The position numbers and the translations under genes are program-made. From positions 1 to 64,000 of the forward strand of contig NZ_FMZC01000008.1 of assembly GCF_900102625.1 (NCBI RefSeq): a stretch of DNA of 64,000 bases, written 5' to 3'. The DNA is from Paracidovorax valerianellae. GTDB lineage: Bacteria; Pseudomonadota; Gammaproteobacteria; Burkholderiales; Burkholderiaceae_C. Numbering within the stretch: position 1 is the stretch's first letter; the number at the start of each line of letters is the position of its first letter. This document shows, piece after piece, positions 8,703 through 19,558 of the stretch. A model generated the notes under the pieces. The model searched no databases. It saw only the letters and a program-made list of their open reading frames with translations, and was not told the DNA's origin.

Positions 8703-10061
8703 CTAGCGTGACTCGCGCTCACGCGTACGGCTGGAATCCCTAGCGCGGGAATCAGCAGGAAATGTCGAAGCGGTTCCAACTGGAGGAACAGCGGAGGATG
8801 TGGTGGGAGGCAATGCATCTGGTCCAGCAGATACGCCGCCTTGCGCGACCCCTTGCATGATCTTGTCCAATGGCAAGTACAGCAGATTCGAGCCCTGCCG
8901 TGACTCCACGAGCACCTTGGTAACGCTGGTGTAGATCTGCTGCATAGATTCGATATACAAGCGATCGCGGGTCACTTGAGGTGCCTTCTGGTACTCAGCA
9001 AGTAACGAGTTGAAGCGCTGAGCATCACCTTGCGACTGCGCAACAATTCTCGATTTGTAGGCGGCTGCCTCCTCGGCAAGACGGGATGCAGAGCCCACTG
9101 CCCGGGGAATAACATCATTGGCGTAGGCTTGAGCTTCGTTCTTTGCGCGCTCGCGCTCCTGACCAGCTTTCAAAACATCATCAAAAGCCGATTGAACCTG
9201 CTCAGGAGGCCGTACTCCTCCTTGTTGCAGGTTGATGCCGACCACTTCAACACCAACCTTATAGCGGTCGAGGATTGTCTGCATCAAGGTGCGCACCCTC
9301 GGTGCAATCTGATCACGCTCTTCAGCCAGAGCGGTGTCCATACGCATCTTGCCAACAATTTCCCTGACGGCAGTTTCCGCAGCCTGAACCACTGCATCTG
9401 CAGGATTTCTGCTCTCAAACAACCACGCTCGCGCATCATTGAGACGATATTGCACAGCGAATTTGATTTCTACAATATTTTCGTCTTCAGTCAGCATCGC
9501 CGACTCGCGCAGGCCAGTGCTCTTGATCACGACATCACGCCCCACATCGGCGGATCGGATCTGCGTGACAAAAACTAGCTCATGGCGCTGTATCGGATAA
9601 GGCAAACGCCAGTTGAAACCAGCATTCACCGTACTCTTGTACTTGCCGAATTGAGTGATGACGGCTTGCTGTCCTTCTTGGACGATGAAAAATCCTGTAC
9701 CCAACCAGATCAGCACCGCGATAGCAGCGATGAGTCCAACGCCAAAACCGGCATTCTTCATGTCCGGCTGAAAACCGCCACCCGCAGGCGGACGTCCCCC
9801 TCCCTGCTTTCCCCCAAACAGTCCCCCCAGCTTACGGTTGAGATCACGCCAAAGTTCATCCAAATCCGGAGGTTGCCCAGAGGCATTTTTGTCGCGGCCC
9901 CTATTGCCTGCAGGAGGGTTGGCAGAGGGTCGATCAGGCTCTGAACCAGACCCGTCGCTTTTGTCTTCGCCGCGGCCCCAGCGAGGGTCATTCAGATTGA
10001 ACATTCCCCGGATGCGCTCAGGCAACGCGGCCCAGCGCGAGGTACGACTGTGAGGATTCAT
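8703..10061 (-). CDS. hflK: FtsH protease modulator HflK
   Basis: 452 residues from the ATG at 10061. I chose this start because upstream codons lie within 53 bases of the hflX stop and are not conserved in type; an ATG at 10004 (MFNLNDPRWGR) is a possible alternative. A Gly/Pro-rich cytoplasmic N-terminus precedes one membrane helix (VGLIAAIAVLIWLGTGFFIV) and a Band 7/SPFH domain (EGQQAVITQFGKYK, then NIVEIKFAVQYRLND). A helical region rich in Glu and Arg follows (GQERERAKNEAQAYANDVIP), and the C-terminus is Ser/Pro-rich. Partner of HflC in the FtsH-HflKC complex. It lies between hflX and hflC on the same strand, as in E. coli. Confidence 0.96.
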   Translation of the reverse strand: MNPHSRTSRWAALPERIRGMFNLNDPRWGRGEDKSDGSGSEPDRPSANPPAGNRGRDKNASGQPPDLDELWRDLNRKLGGLFGGKQGGGRPPAGGGFQPDMKNAGFGVGLIAAIAVLIWLGTGFFIVQEGQQAVITQFGKYKSTVNAGFNWRLPYPIQRHELVFVTQIRSADVGRDVVIKSTGLRESAMLTEDENIVEIKFAVQYRLNDARAWLFESRNPADAVVQAAETAVREIVGKMRMDTALAEERDQIAPRVRTLMQTILDRYKVGVEVVGINLQQGGVRPPEQVQSAFDDVLKAGQERERAKNEAQAYANDVIPRAVGSASRLAEEAAAYKSRIVAQSQGDAQRFNSLLAEYQKAPQVTRDRLYIESMQQIYTSVTKVLVESRQGSNLLYLPLDKIMQGVAQGGVSAGPDALPPTTSSAVPPVGTASTFPADSRARDSSRTRERESR

Positions 10062-10113
10062 TCGCAAAATCTCTGTTTCTCTGAATACGTGGACGAAGCG
10101 GCATTGTGCCCAA

Positions 10114-11292
10114 TCAGACACCGTCCGACGGCAATTCAGCATCGTCCGCTAGGGGCATGGATGATGACTGTACCCTCGGCACTAAGCTTGATAAAGCTTG
10201 CCGCAGAGATGCCAAACCTTCGCCAGATCTAGCACTCAGAAAGAATCGTTGAACGGGGGTGCCGGCGAGATCGTAAATGTCCTGCAGAACGAGAGGCCGC
10301 TGCTCTGACGCCACCATATCCAGCTTATTGAAAACCAATAGTTGCGGCACATCAGAAGCTCCAATTTCTGCAAGAACTCGCTGGACCTCTGCAATTTGCT
10401 CGGGAAAGCTGGGGTTCGAGGCATCCACAACGTGCAGCAGTAAATCCGCATCTACAGCCTCTTGCAGCGTCGCTTGAAAAGCATCGATCAATCCGTGAGG
10501 AAGATCGCGGATGAAGCCTACAGTGTCTGACAGGGAAACAGACCTCCCCGCTTCAGCCAGATAAAGCTGCCGCGTCGTCGTATCCAATGTCGCAAACAAC
10601 TGATCTGCAGCATAAGCCCTCGCCTTAACCAAGGCGTTGAACAGGGTAGATTTTCCGGCATTGGTGTATCCCACCAACGAGATATTGAAAGTATCGCGCC
10701 GCTCGCGTTGCCTTCGCTGCGTGGACCTTTGACGCTTGACCTTCGTGAGCCTCTCACGGGTACGCTTGATAGACTCGCCAATCATTCGGCGGTCAAGTTC
10801 GATCTGAGTTTCACCAGGCCCCCCGCGGGCACCGATCCCGCCACGCTGCCGCTCCAAGTGAGACCACCTTCGCACAAGGCGTGTACTCAGGTACTGCAGT
10901 CTTGCCAATTCAACCTGCAGCTTACCTTCATGACTTCTTGCGCGTTGCGCGAAAATTTCAAGAATTAGAAGTGTGCGATCGTTGACGGGCAAATCCAAAT
11001 GCCGCTCTAAGTTGCGCTGCTGAGCGGGACTTAAGGCTTGGTCGAACAAAACCTCGACTGCATGGTGCATTTGCGCCAGAGTACGGATTTCATCAGCCTT
11101 GCCGCTCCCCACGAACAGAGCAGCGTCCGGAGCCTTGCGTTTGCAAGTGATTCGAGCAACGGGGTTTAACCCAGCAGTCTGCGCGAGCAAACCGAGCTCT
11201 TCCAACTCTGCATCGAAATGCGGCAATCCAAAATCAACACCCACCAAGATCACAGGTGTTGCAGACAGCCCGGCCGTATCATGCGTGCTCAA
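10114..11292 (-). CDS. hflX: Ribosome-associated GTPase HflX
   Basis: 392 residues. The N-terminal HflX domain (VILVGVDFGL, then ALSPAQQRNLERHLDLPVND) precedes a coiled linker (LERQRGGIGARGGPGETQIE) and a GTPase domain with P-loop GYTNAGKSTLFNAL, G3 SDTVGFIRDLPHGLI and G4 NKLD. In known bacteria HflX binds the 50S subunit and splits stalled ribosomes under stress. It sits 55 bases downstream of hfq and 52 bases upstream of hflK, the usual hfq-hflX-hflKC order, suggesting co-transcription from an hfq-side promoter. Confidence 0.97.
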   Translation of the reverse strand: MSTHDTAGLSATPVILVGVDFGLPHFDAELEELGLLAQTAGLNPVARITCKRKAPDAALFVGSGKADEIRTLAQMHHAVEVLFDQALSPAQQRNLERHLDLPVNDRTLLILEIFAQRARSHEGKLQVELARLQYLSTRLVRRWSHLERQRGGIGARGGPGETQIELDRRMIGESIKRTRERLTKVKRQRSTQRRQRERRDTFNISLVGYTNAGKSTLFNALVKARAYAADQLFATLDTTTRQLYLAEAGRSVSLSDTVGFIRDLPHGLIDAFQATLQEAVDADLLLHVVDASNPSFPEQIAEVQRVLAEIGASDVPQLLVFNKLDMVASEQRPLVLQDIYDLAGTPVQRFFLSARSGEGLASLRQALSSLVPRVQSSSMPLADDAELPSDGV

Positions 11293-11347
11293 GACAGGCT
11301 GCCTATCGGCATGTAATGCACATGCCCAAAAGGCACTTCACCCGTGA

Positions 11348-11602
11348 TCAAGAATTGCCGGCCTCAGCTTCTGGGGCTTCAGCTGTAGAAAAATTGACCG
11401 CACGGCCTGGAACAATAGTAGAGATGGCGTGTTTGTAGACCATCTGAGTGACTGTGTTGCGCAAGAGAACCACGTACTGGTCGAAGGACTCAATTTGCCC
11501 CTGAAGCTTGATGCCGTTTACGAGATAAATCGATACGGGTACATGCTCGCGACGAAGCGCGTTCAGGAACGGATCTTGAAGAAGTTGGCCTTTGTTGCTC
11601 AC
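11348..11602 (-). CDS. hfq: RNA chaperone Hfq
   Basis: 84 residues from a GTG at 11602, preceded by GGAGAA at a good distance. A longer open frame upstream on the same strand is not supported. The protein shows the Sm1 motif ([20 protein letters not shown]) and the Sm2 motif ([12 protein letters not shown]) with [10 protein letters not shown] at the N-terminus, the proximal-face poly-U site. Hfq forms a hexamer that pairs small RNAs with mRNAs. The C-terminal tail is short and acidic ([12 protein letters not shown]), shorter than in E. coli. It is separated from der by 98 bases and leads the hflX-hflK-hflC series. Confidence 0.97.
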   Translation of the reverse strand: MSNKGQLLQDPFLNALRREHVPVSIYLVNGIKLQGQIESFDQYVVLLRNTVTQMVYKHAISTIVPGRAVNFSTAEAPEAEAGNS

Positions 11603-11700
11603 GATATTCTCCGTGTTCAGGAATATTGTTGTAAAGCTGCACCTTACCACAGGCTGCAGTGGTACCGACATAAAACCCAGGAAAGCCCTGCCAAGGCAGG

Positions 11701-13044
11701 CTAGTGATCGCTCTTGTCCGAAAAGGGATTGTGAGACGTCTTCAGTTCGATGCGAAGAGGCGTTCCAACCAGATCGAACTCCTTGCGGAACCGACCTTCC
11801 AGGAACCGCTTGTACGATTCCGTGACGTGCTCCAGGGAATTGCCATGGATCACGATGACAGGAGGATTCATGCCCCCCTGGTGCGCGTACCGCAATTTGG
11901 GCCTGAACATGCCCGAACGCTTTGGCGTCTGGAACTGAACCGCTTCCAGCAGCAATCGTGTCAACACAGGCGTAGACATTTTGCACATTGCCGCTTTGTG
12001 CGCTTGAACGATAGAGCTCCAAAGAGGCCCCAAGCCTTGGCGTTTTTTTGCGGAAATGAAGTGCAGAGACGCAAATTTAAGGAACGACAAGCGCGTTTCG
12101 ATGGAGCGTTCCAACAGCTGACGTCCGTAGTCATCAATAGCGTCCCATTTATTGATCGCTAAGACAACGGCACGGCCGCTTTCAAGGATGTACCCCGCAA
12201 TGTGCGCATCTTGATCGGTCACGCCTTGCGTGGCATCCAAGAGAAGCAATACGACATTGGCGGATTCAATGGCCTGCAGCGTCTTCACAACCGAGAACTT
12301 CTCGATGGCTTCAAATACTTTGCCTTTGCGGCGCAGACCTGCCGTGTCTACCAATTCGAAGCGCTGACCATTGCGTTCAAACGGCACAGAGATGGCGTCA
12401 CGCGTAGTTCCCGGCATGTCGAACGCGACGAGGCGCTCTTCACCCAGCCAAGTGTTGATGAGCGTAGACTTGCCGACATTGGGCCTTCCAGCGACTGCCA
12501 ATTTGATGACGCTCTTGTCTTCGGCATCAGCATCTTCGTCGGGATCGGGCAGGTTCAGCGGCTCCAACGCCAATTCGACCAAGCTGCGAATACCCTGTCC
12601 GTGTGCCGCCGAAATGGGGTAAATCTCACCGAGCCCCAACTCGTAGAACTCGACCAACTGCACGCCTTCACGCATTCCTTCGGCTTTATTGCCGACCAGA
12701 AGGCAAGGCTTGCCTAGACGCCGCAAGTAATTGGCGATGTCGTGGTCCTGTGCAGAGAGCCCTGCTCGGGCGTCGACCACAAATATGACAACGTCGGCCT
12801 CAGCGACTGCTTGTTGCGTCTGTTTGGCCATTTCGCGGTAAATCCCGCTAGCGGCATCCGGCTCAAACCCTCCAGTGTCGATCACGATGTACTCGTGCTT
12901 ACCCTGCTTCCCGTTTCCGTAATGCCGATCCCGCGTCAATCCGGCGAAGTCGGCAACGATCGCATCTCTCGATTTCGTGAGCCGGTTGAAGAGCGTGGAC
13001 TTGCCCACATTCGGGCGGCCGACCAAAGCAATGACAGGTTTCAT
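11701..13044 (-). CDS. der: Ribosome-assembly GTPase Der (EngA)
   Basis: 447 residues from the ATG at 13044 ([20 protein letters not shown]); a longer upstream frame would overlap the end of bamB and has no family similarity. Two tandem GTPase domains are clear: GRPNVGKST at residue 8 and again near residue 186 ([20 protein letters not shown]), with DTGGFEPD / [10 protein letters not shown] and NKAEG / [10 protein letters not shown]-terminal KH-like domain ends in [13 protein letters not shown]. Der is an essential 50S assembly factor. It follows bamB by 13 bases in the conserved bamB-der order and is probably part of the long leftward operon. Confidence 0.97.
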   Translation of the reverse strand: MKPVIALVGRPNVGKSTLFNRLTKSRDAIVADFAGLTRDRHYGNGKQGKHEYIVIDTGGFEPDAASGIYREMAKQTQQAVAEADVVIFVVDARAGLSAQDHDIANYLRRLGKPCLLVGNKAEGMREGVQLVEFYELGLGEIYPISAAHGQGIRSLVELALEPLNLPDPDEDADAEDKSVIKLAVAGRPNVGKSTLINTWLGEERLVAFDMPGTTRDAISVPFERNGQRFELVDTAGLRRKGKVFEAIEKFSVVKTLQAIESANVVLLLLDATQGVTDQDAHIAGYILESGRAVVLAINKWDAIDDYGRQLLERSIETRLSFLKFASLHFISAKKRQGLGPLWSSIVQAHKAAMCKMSTPVLTRLLLEAVQFQTPKRSGMFRPKLRYAHQGGMNPPVIVIHGNSLEHVTESYKRFLEGRFRKEFDLVGTPLRIELKTSHNPFSDKSDH

Positions 13045-13057
13045 CCAGATCGACCCA

Positions 13058-14227
13058 TCAATCCGGACGGAAGCCGTACACGCCGCCATTGCGCGTGACG
13101 ACCACCAAGGTATCTCCCGCAGCCACGGGGGCTGCAGCAATACCAGAACCATCAGTCGCCATGCGATTCAACGGGGCCCCGTCCTCTCGTGAAAGTAAGT
13201 GGACCAAGCCAGTATCGTCGCCCACGACGACAGAGCGGCCCAGCAGCAACGGCGCCGTCAACCTGCGGTATTGCAACCGGTCCGACGACCAGGCACGAGA
13301 GCCGTCGGTACGGCGCCAAGCCATAACCACTCCATTGCTTTCAGTACCAAAAATGGTCATGTCATCGCCATGGATGCCCTCGGTCCCGTTGGCCGGCTGC
13401 GTCCATGCCACAGAGCCGCGGACCGTGTTCACGCATCCCACAGTCGATACGAAAGCGCGGGCGCAGACATTCTCACCCTCGCGGCTCGTGCGCCCTACCA
13501 GCTCGACCAGGCGCTCGACATCGTTGGTTCCTCTCGGACTGGCCAGTGGGGCCTCCCACCGAACTGTTCCGTTGTCGGGATTGAAACCCACCATCCGTCC
13601 CGACAAGCCCGCAACCAGGGTATCGCCCACTGCCGTCAACACCCCTGACTGGCGCAACACCAGTGGCTCACCCGGGCGAGGCTGATTCCACAACCGAAGT
13701 CCCGTTGCGGCATCGAAAGCGGAGACAGAACGATCTGCAGCCAGTACGAATATTCGGTTTCCCGCCACCAAAGGCGCTGTGTAAGCCTGCGCCGAGAGAG
13801 GTTTGCGCCAGATTTCGCGACCATCAGACAAGGCGATCAACTGGTTGTCGACCGAGACCACTGCAGCCCATTTACCGTCGCTACCGACTCCGGCAGACAA
13901 AGGAGTTCCTAGACTCGCGCGCCAGACATCACCGCCGGTGCGCGCATCCACTGCAGCGACGACACCATCTGCTGACGCCAGAGTCACCGTGCTGCCATTC
14001 ACATGAATGTCCAATGGCAACCGACCAATATTGCCAACCTTGGATGTCCACGCCTGGCGCACGCCAAGCACTGGCACATTCGCGCCCAATTCGGCCGGCT
14101 TGGGTTTTGACGGGCCGCTCCAGAGGGAGCAACCGGTCAAAAGAGAGCAGGCGATTGCTGCGGCAACCGCCAAAGCACGCGGCGCACTCAAGCTGGTAGT
14201 TGAAAAACGCATCAAAACCCGACTCAT
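13058..14227 (-). CDS. bamB: Outer-membrane assembly lipoprotein BamB
   Basis: 389 residues. A signal peptide ends in the lipobox LLTGC (Cys about residue 33), so it is a lipoprotein of the outer-membrane inner leaflet. The mature part is an eight-bladed PQQ/WD-type beta-propeller seen as repeated segments such as [56 protein letters not shown] and [17 protein letters not shown]. BamB helps BamA insert beta-barrel proteins. The start overlaps the yfgM stop by 4 bases, so translation is probably coupled. One odd feature is a pair of cysteines in the centre ([13 protein letters not shown]) that could form a disulphide. Confidence 0.96.
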   Translation of the reverse strand: MSRVLMRFSTTSLSAPRALAVAAAIACSLLTGCSLWSGPSKPKPAELGANVPVLGVRQAWTSKVGNIGRLPLDIHVNGSTVTLASADGVVAAVDARTGGDVWRASLGTPLSAGVGSDGKWAAVVSVDNQLIALSDGREIWRKPLSAQAYTAPLVAGNRIFVLAADRSVSAFDAATGLRLWNQPRPGEPLVLRQSGVLTAVGDTLVAGLSGRMVGFNPDNGTVRWEAPLASPRGTNDVERLVELVGRTSREGENVCARAFVSTVGCVNTVRGSVAWTQPANGTEGIHGDDMTIFGTESNGVVMAWRRTDGSRAWSSDRLQYRRLTAPLLLGRSVVVGDDTGLVHLLSREDGAPLNRMATDGSGIAAAPVAAGDTLVVVTRNGGVYGFRPD

Positions 14228-14904
14228 TTGGCTTCTCCCGCCGCAGAGGCCGATGCCACGAGTTGGGGTTGCACGCCCAAGGCATTCAGCTTCACTTCCA
14301 CCAACCTGCGGTACTCGATTCCCTCTTCAAGAGATTTATAGGCACGCTGATACTCAGCGATAGCCTCCTGCTTTTTATCCAGCAATGCCAGCGCATCGCC
14401 CTTGCGATCGGCGACCACCGCATCGAACTCTGCGGGGAAACTTCCTGACAATTGCTTCAGCGCATCGTCATACGACTTCTGATCCATCAGCAGTCCTGCC
14501 AGCCTGAGTTTCGCTAACGCCTTGTATCCCTCGTCCGATGCATTCTCGGCAACCCAGGTCAGCGCAGCTTTTGCGCCATCGGCATTTCCCGCTTCAGCCA
14601 GACTCTTGGCAACCAGCAAACCCGCCTGTCCCGCTTTGGTGGTGCTGCCATATCGCGACTTTAGGTCGCCGAAGGCCTGTTCCAGGCGCGCGGTGTCCTT
14701 GGCTTGAGCGGCTGTTTCGACCGCATCGGAAAGCGCTGCGGCCTGTGCCGCCTGCCGGTTCTGCCAATATTGGTAGCCGTTCCAAGCTGCGAATGCACCA
14801 AAAACCAGGACCAGCAGTCCGGTGATCAGCGTGCCCCAGGTGTTCCAGAAATGCTTGAGTTGGTCAAGCTGCTCTTGTTCTTCAAGATCGAGATGATTTG
14901 CCAT
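14224..14904 (-). CDS. yfgM: YfgM-like ancillary Sec/chaperone-network protein
   Basis: 226 residues. A short cytoplasmic N-terminus rich in Glu (LDLEEQEQLDQLKHFWNTWG) precedes one membrane helix (TLITGLLVLVFGAFAAWNGYQYW) and a periplasmic TPR-like domain (AKLRLAGLLMDQKSYDDALK, then ALLDKKQEAIAEYQRAY). In E. coli YfgM associates with SecYEG and PpiD and links outer-membrane protein traffic to periplasmic chaperones. Its place between hisS and bamB is the same as in E. coli and supports the assignment. The hisS stop is 12 bases upstream. Confidence 0.93.
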   Translation of the reverse strand: MANHLDLEEQEQLDQLKHFWNTWGTLITGLLVLVFGAFAAWNGYQYWQNRQAAQAAALSDAVETAAQAKDTARLEQAFGDLKSRYGSTTKAGQAGLLVAKSLAEAGNADGAKAALTWVAENASDEGYKALAKLRLAGLLMDQKSYDDALKQLSGSFPAEFDAVVADRKGDALALLDKKQEAIAEYQRAYKSLEEGIEYRRLVEVKLNALGVQPQLVASASAAGEAK

Positions 14905-14916
14905 GTAGGGTCCGTG

Positions 14917-16251
14917 TTAGCGGGGGGATTGTAGAGTGGCTGCCCAGTCGGACAGCGCATCCAGAGAGCGCTCAGCCTGTTCTGCACCGCTTTCTCGCAG
15001 TGGTTTGATGGTCACCGCAGAGCGGGCCAGCTCGTCGGCTCCAAAGATCAGTGCATATCTGCACCCGCTGGCATCGGCCTTCTTGAACTGAGATTTCATG
15101 CTGCCCAGGCCCTCCCCCGCCACCGAGGGACTGTGCATCTGCACGCTGACGCCAAGCGAACGCAGCTGCTGCAGCACGGCCATGACCGTGGGCAAAGAGG
15201 CGGCATCAGGAATCACCGCATAGGCATCGGCCACTAAAACAGGCGCTGCTGCCTCCTGCTCCTTCACGAGTTCGAGCACTCGCTCGACTCCCAGCGCCCA
15301 GCCCACAGCGGCCGCAGGCTTGCCGCCAATTTGCTCGAAGAGATAGTCGTAACGCCCGCCACCACAGATCGTGCCCTGCGAGCCAAGTTGATCGGTGACG
15401 AACTCGAAGACCGTCAGGTTGTAATAGTCCATTCCGCGGACCAGACGTGGGTTGACCGTCCAATTGACGCCGTTCGCATCGAGGATGGCTTTCACGCTGT
15501 CGAAATGGCGCTTGGATTCTTCCCCAAGGTAATCAAGGAGCCGAGGGGCGCCCTCCACCAAGCCTTGCATGGCCGGATTCTTGGTATCCAGAATGCGCAA
15601 AGGATTGCTATGCAAACGGCGGCGAGCGTCCTCATCCAGAAGGTCCGCTTGCTCTTCCAGATAGGCAATCAGCGCAGCGCGATGCGCCTTGCGCTCTTCA
15701 GGCTGACCGAGACTATTGAACTCCAGCCGGATATTTTTGAGCCCCAGCTCTTTCCATAACGCGTCGGCCAGCAAAATCAACTCGGCATCCACTTCAGGGC
15801 CGTGAAAGCCCATGGCCTCGGCTCCGATTTGGTGGAATTGCCGGTAGCGTCCTCGTTGTGGCCGCTCATGCCGGAACATCGGACCCATGTAATACAAGCG
15901 CTTGCCGCCGTCATACAGCATCGAATGCTCGGCTGCTGCGCGAACGACGCCCGCAGTGGCCTCGGGCCGCAAAGTCAAATGCTCTCCATTGAGCCGATCT
16001 TCGAAGGAATACATCTCCTTCTCGACGATATCCGTCACCTCACCCAGGCCCCGCACGAACAACGCAGTGGGCTCCACGATAGGGGTGCGGATGTTGCGAT
16101 ATGCATACCGGGCCATGAGCCCTCGCACCTTGTCTTCCAGCCACTCCCAGCGCGCCGAATCTGGTGGAAGAATGTCATTCATCCCTTTGACGGCCACGAG
16201 TTTGCCGGTCTTGGGCTGCAGATTGATTGTCTTGTTGCTCACGGAATGCAT
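14917..16251 (-). CDS. hisS: Histidyl-tRNA synthetase
   Basis: 444 residues from the ATG at 16251; a GTG at 16242 ([10 protein letters not shown]) is an equally possible start, and neither has a strong ribosome-binding site. It charges tRNA-His with histidine. Class II motifs are visible: [18 protein letters not shown], motif 2 [20 protein letters not shown], the histidine-specific block [16 protein letters not shown], and [16 protein letters not shown] (motif 3). An HGTP anticodon-binding domain follows at the C-terminus ([20 protein letters not shown]). It sits between ispG and yfgM in the conserved series. Confidence 0.96.
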   Translation of the reverse strand: MHSVSNKTINLQPKTGKLVAVKGMNDILPPDSARWEWLEDKVRGLMARYAYRNIRTPIVEPTALFVRGLGEVTDIVEKEMYSFEDRLNGEHLTLRPEATAGVVRAAAEHSMLYDGGKRLYYMGPMFRHERPQRGRYRQFHQIGAEAMGFHGPEVDAELILLADALWKELGLKNIRLEFNSLGQPEERKAHRAALIAYLEEQADLLDEDARRRLHSNPLRILDTKNPAMQGLVEGAPRLLDYLGEESKRHFDSVKAILDANGVNWTVNPRLVRGMDYYNLTVFEFVTDQLGSQGTICGGGRYDYLFEQIGGKPAAAVGWALGVERVLELVKEQEAAAPVLVADAYAVIPDAASLPTVMAVLQQLRSLGVSVQMHSPSVAGEGLGSMKSQFKKADASGCRYALIFGADELARSAVTIKPLRESGAEQAERSLDALSDWAATLQSPR

Positions 16252-16324
16252 CGATAGGTTGAATGGCTGGACAGGGCACAAACGGCTCGTGCCCGGTGCA
16301 GCCCGAAAAGGGTTTCGATTTGGA

Positions 16325-17605
16325 TCAGGAAACGGCGAGTGCCGTGCTGAAGCGATCGGCGATGTACTTCTCCACGAGCTGCTGGAACTCCTGCGCGATA
16401 TTGTCCCCGCGCAAGGTCATGGCTTTTTCCCCGTCGATGAACACGGGCGCGGCAGGGGCTTCGCCGGTGCCGGGCAGGCTGATACCGATGTCGGCATGCT
16501 TGCTTTCACCGGGGCCATTCACGATGCAGCCCATGACTGCCACCTTGATCTTTTCGACGCCAGGGTACTTGAGCCGCCAGACTGGCATCTGCGACCGCAA
16601 GAAATCATCGATCTGCTTCGCCAACTCCTGGAAAGTGGTGCTGGTCGTGCGTCCGCAACCCGGGCACGCCGTCACACTGGGAACGAACATGCGCAATCCC
16701 AGGGCCTGGAGAATTTCCGAAGCCACCACGACCTCCTGAGTACGTGCCTCTCCTGGCTGAGGGGTTAGAGAGACACGAATGGTGTCGCCGATACCTTCCT
16801 GCAAAAGAATGGACAGCGCGGTGGTGGATGCCACGGTGCCTTTGGTTCCCATTCCCGCTTCGGTCAGGCCCAGATGCAATGCATAGTCACAACGCTTTGC
16901 CAGTTCGCGGTAAACCGAGACCAAGTCCTGCACGCCACTGACCTTGCACGACAGGATGATCTGGTCGCCATTCAAGCCCATTTCTTCAGCGCGTTTGGCC
17001 GACTCAATGGCCGAAGTGATCAGCGCTTCGTACATCACTTGCCGCGCATCCCAAGGAGAAGGCCGGCGGCTATTGGCATCCATCAACTCGGCCAGCAGTT
17101 CCTGATCGAGGCTGCCCCAATTGACGCCAATGCGCACGGCCTTGTCCCAACGCATCGCAGCGTCGATCATCTGACCGAATTGGCGATCACGTTTGTCGCC
17201 TTTACCGACATTGCCCGGATTGATGCGGTACTTGGAGAGCGCCTTGGCACACTCCGGATAGTCGGTGAGCAACCGATGGCCGTTGTAATGAAAGTCTCCC
17301 ACCAGGGGGACGGTCTCCCCCATGCGGTCCAGCTGCTCGCGGATATATGGAACCGCGGCAGCCGCCTCGGGCGTATTCACGGTGATGCGGACGAACTCCG
17401 AACCCGCCTGGGCCAGCTCCTTGACCTGGATGGCCGTACCGATGGCATCCACGGTATCGGTGTTGGTCATGGACTGAACACGCACTGGCGCGTCGCCGCC
17501 CACAGTGACCACACGCGAGCCCCAAGCAATGCGTGCCTGTCGGGAACGGCGGGGCTGGGGAAATGCCATCGCAATGGGTTGCTCAGCTGTGGAAAAGATA
17601 TTCAC
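16325..17605 (-). CDS. ispG: 4-hydroxy-3-methylbut-2-en-1-yl diphosphate synthase (flavodoxin)
   Basis: 426 residues. IspG carries out the penultimate step of the MEP isoprenoid pathway using a [4Fe-4S] cluster. The iron ligands are in [10 protein letters not shown] and [11 protein letters not shown]. The TIM-barrel part shows [35 protein letters not shown] and YRINPGNVG, all typical. Length is close to other beta-proteobacterial forms. Its start overlaps the rodZ stop by 4 bases, so the two are probably translationally coupled; hisS follows downstream after about 73 bases. Confidence 0.97.
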   Translation of the reverse strand: MNIFSTAEQPIAMAFPQPRRSRQARIAWGSRVVTVGGDAPVRVQSMTNTDTVDAIGTAIQVKELAQAGSEFVRITVNTPEAAAAVPYIREQLDRMGETVPLVGDFHYNGHRLLTDYPECAKALSKYRINPGNVGKGDKRDRQFGQMIDAAMRWDKAVRIGVNWGSLDQELLAELMDANSRRPSPWDARQVMYEALITSAIESAKRAEEMGLNGDQIILSCKVSGVQDLVSVYRELAKRCDYALHLGLTEAGMGTKGTVASTTALSILLQEGIGDTIRVSLTPQPGEARTQEVVVASEILQALGLRMFVPSVTACPGCGRTTSTTFQELAKQIDDFLRSQMPVWRLKYPGVEKIKVAVMGCIVNGPGESKHADIGISLPGTGEAPAAPVFIDGEKAMTLRGDNIAQEFQQLVEKYIADRFSTALAVS

Positions 17606-18546
17606 GGTTTCACCTCAAATCGGGCAACGTTCTCACGCGATACGGTTTTGAGTTCCAACGGCTTCCCATGCACCGTCACCTCAGTGACATCGGCTTTGCC
17701 GATGACCACGGACCAAGGCGGCGTGCCAGGAACGGTGACCGTTTCGCCAGCGGCCAGAACACGCTGCAACACGGTCGATCCGGCCGCGCCACGCACCTGC
17801 ACCCAGGATTCGCCCCGGGTCCGGATCACCAGCGCGGCGTTTGTTGAATCGCCGATGGGCGAAGACGCTGCACTGCCTGGCACCGCCGTGGCCGCATTCG
17901 TGACGGGTGCCACACCCGCTGCAGCGCTAGAGGCACCGGACATGGACGCCGACGGTACGGAAGTGATGGATGCCGACGGAGACAGAGTAGGCGATGCACC
18001 GGCTGTGGGCTCATCGGCAACTTTTTCACTGCCTCCTGACGTCTCTACCGAAGTGCCTTTTATCGAAGCACTGTCGTCACCCGCCATGCCAGCGGGCCGA
18101 TGCGGCCATAGCAGCAGCGCCGCGGCGGCCACCAACAAGACGACCACCGCCGCGACAGCCATGCGAGAACCCGATGCGCCGGACGAAGAGGCCGATTGAC
18201 CGCTGCCCGGCTTGAACGACGCATTGATGCCACGGTGAGCCGACAGAGCCGGTGGACGGTTTTGTGGCAACAGTGCCAGCACCGGCGCAGGATCGACCTT
18301 CAGGGTCCTGCACATGCTGGATGCAAGGGCACGCACGAAAACCACATCCGGAAAGACATCAAAGTACCCCGCTTCCAATGCCTCCAGCTTGTGCACGGGC
18401 ACCTTGAGGGCCACGGCCAGAGCCGCGATGTGAACACCAGCCGACTCACGGGCCTGCCGGAGCATCATCCCTGCAGCCACGCTGTCCTGCGTAGGACCAC
18501 CTTCATCGTTCACGGGTTGCGCGTCGTGCGACACCGGCTCATTCAT
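17602..18546 (-). CDS. rodZ: Cell-shape/cytoskeletal protein RodZ
   Basis: 314 residues from the ATG at 18546, which has a GAGGGG site just ahead and overlaps the pilF stop. An N-terminal helix-turn-helix ([20 protein letters not shown], then [13 protein letters not shown]) is the MreB-binding RodZ domain. One membrane helix follows ([20 protein letters not shown]), then a long Ser/Thr/Ala-rich periplasmic linker and a C-terminal DUF4115 domain ([20 protein letters not shown]). RodZ anchors MreB filaments in the inner membrane and supports rod shape. Its position between pilF and ispG matches E. coli. Confidence 0.95.
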   Translation of the reverse strand: MNEPVSHDAQPVNDEGGPTQDSVAAGMMLRQARESAGVHIAALAVALKVPVHKLEALEAGYFDVFPDVVFVRALASSMCRTLKVDPAPVLALLPQNRPPALSAHRGINASFKPGSGQSASSSGASGSRMAVAAVVVLLVAAAALLLWPHRPAGMAGDDSASIKGTSVETSGGSEKVADEPTAGASPTLSPSASITSVPSASMSGASSAAAGVAPVTNAATAVPGSAASSPIGDSTNAALVIRTRGESWVQVRGAAGSTVLQRVLAAGETVTVPGTPPWSVVIGKADVTEVTVHGKPLELKTVSRENVARFEVKP

Positions 18547-19372
18547 TGAACGCCCCTCGGTCATAGGCCATTACTTCCTTGGAATCAGGAAAACGCTTGC
18601 GAAGTTGCTCCGCCAGTTGCCGCATCGCCACGGTGTCTCCCAACGCACGCTCAATCTTCACGCCCAACCAGAGCGATTCCGCATTGGCAAATTCACCGTT
18701 GTTGAGCCTTCGAATATAGAACTGCGAACGCTTGATCTCACCACGGCGAAACATGAGCGACGACAGGTTGTATCCGACCACAGGATTGCCCGCGTCCAAT
18801 TCGTACGCCTTGAGCAAGGTCTGCTCGGCCTCTGCAATCTGTCCCGCGCGCTCCTGGCAAAGGCCTTGGGCCATCAGTGTCTTGCTGCGGGCGTTGTAGG
18901 TACGACTGGCGAGCGCTCGCTCGAAGTATTGATAGCTCTCCGGGTACTTCTGCTGCTGGCACAGAAGCCAGCCATAGTTATGCAGAAGATTGGGTTCGGA
19001 GGGGTGGTAGCTCAAGGCTCGGCGAAAGCTGTCCTCCGCAAGCGGCAAGTCACCCAGGCGCAAATAAATCAATCCACGCAGGTTATAGGCGTCGCCATAG
19101 GAAGGATCCGTGGCCAGAGATTGCCGCACTTCATCCAAGGCCACCGTGGTCTGGCCCATTTCCAGATAATTGGCAGCCAACTCCAAGCGGAGTCTGGCAC
19201 GGCGGCGAATTTCCGTTTCCTCGGAAGGCGTGGCGTACTCGGCGCTTCCAGAGGTCGCATTCACGCCGCCAGGCCCAGCGCATCCGGCAAGACCTACCGC
19301 ACCCAACGCAGCGACACACAGGGCCAAAGCCAGCTGGGCATGCCGCTGAAAAACCGCCACCGATCTCGTCAT
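18539..19372 (-). CDS. pilW: Type IV pilus biogenesis/stability lipoprotein PilW (PilF)
   Basis: 277 residues from the ATG at 19372, chosen because AGGAGG lies 6-7 bases upstream. A signal peptide ends in the lipobox GLAGC, so it is an outer-membrane lipoprotein. The mature part is TPR repeats (ANYLEMGQTTVALDEVRQSL, GDAYNLRGLIYLRLGDLPLA, LHNYGWLLCQQQKYPESYQY and others). PilF/PilW pilots assembly of the PilQ secretin in type IV pili. It overlaps the rodZ start. Upstream, 19373-19558 before rlmN contains short open stretches but nothing I can support as a gene. Confidence 0.93.
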   Translation of the reverse strand: MTRSVAVFQRHAQLALALCVAALGAVGLAGCAGPGGVNATSGSAEYATPSEETEIRRRARLRLELAANYLEMGQTTVALDEVRQSLATDPSYGDAYNLRGLIYLRLGDLPLAEDSFRRALSYHPSEPNLLHNYGWLLCQQQKYPESYQYFERALASRTYNARSKTLMAQGLCQERAGQIAEAEQTLLKAYELDAGNPVVGYNLSSLMFRRGEIKRSQFYIRRLNNGEFANAESLWLGVKIERALGDTVAMRQLAEQLRKRFPDSKEVMAYDRGAFNE

Positions 19373-19558
19373 GTAGATCCTCCTGCGCAAGGGCAAAGCG
19401 GCGATGCGCCGGATTCAGAATAAGGGGGGTTGACCATCCTGTCGCACAAAACAAACCAGGGTGCTTTGTCCATCACACAGCCACTCCTCAATGCTTTGCT
19501 CCTGGCACCGCCAGCGCAGCAGGACTTGCCGGAGCGCTCACAACTACTACAGGAAAAA

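Noticed and set aside
19373-19558. Short minus-strand frames between pilW and rlmN, one ending EEWLCDGQSTLVCFVRQDGQ
   Set aside because: No usable start codon in frame, stops directly upstream, and no recognised family; gene order in other bacteria has no gene here.
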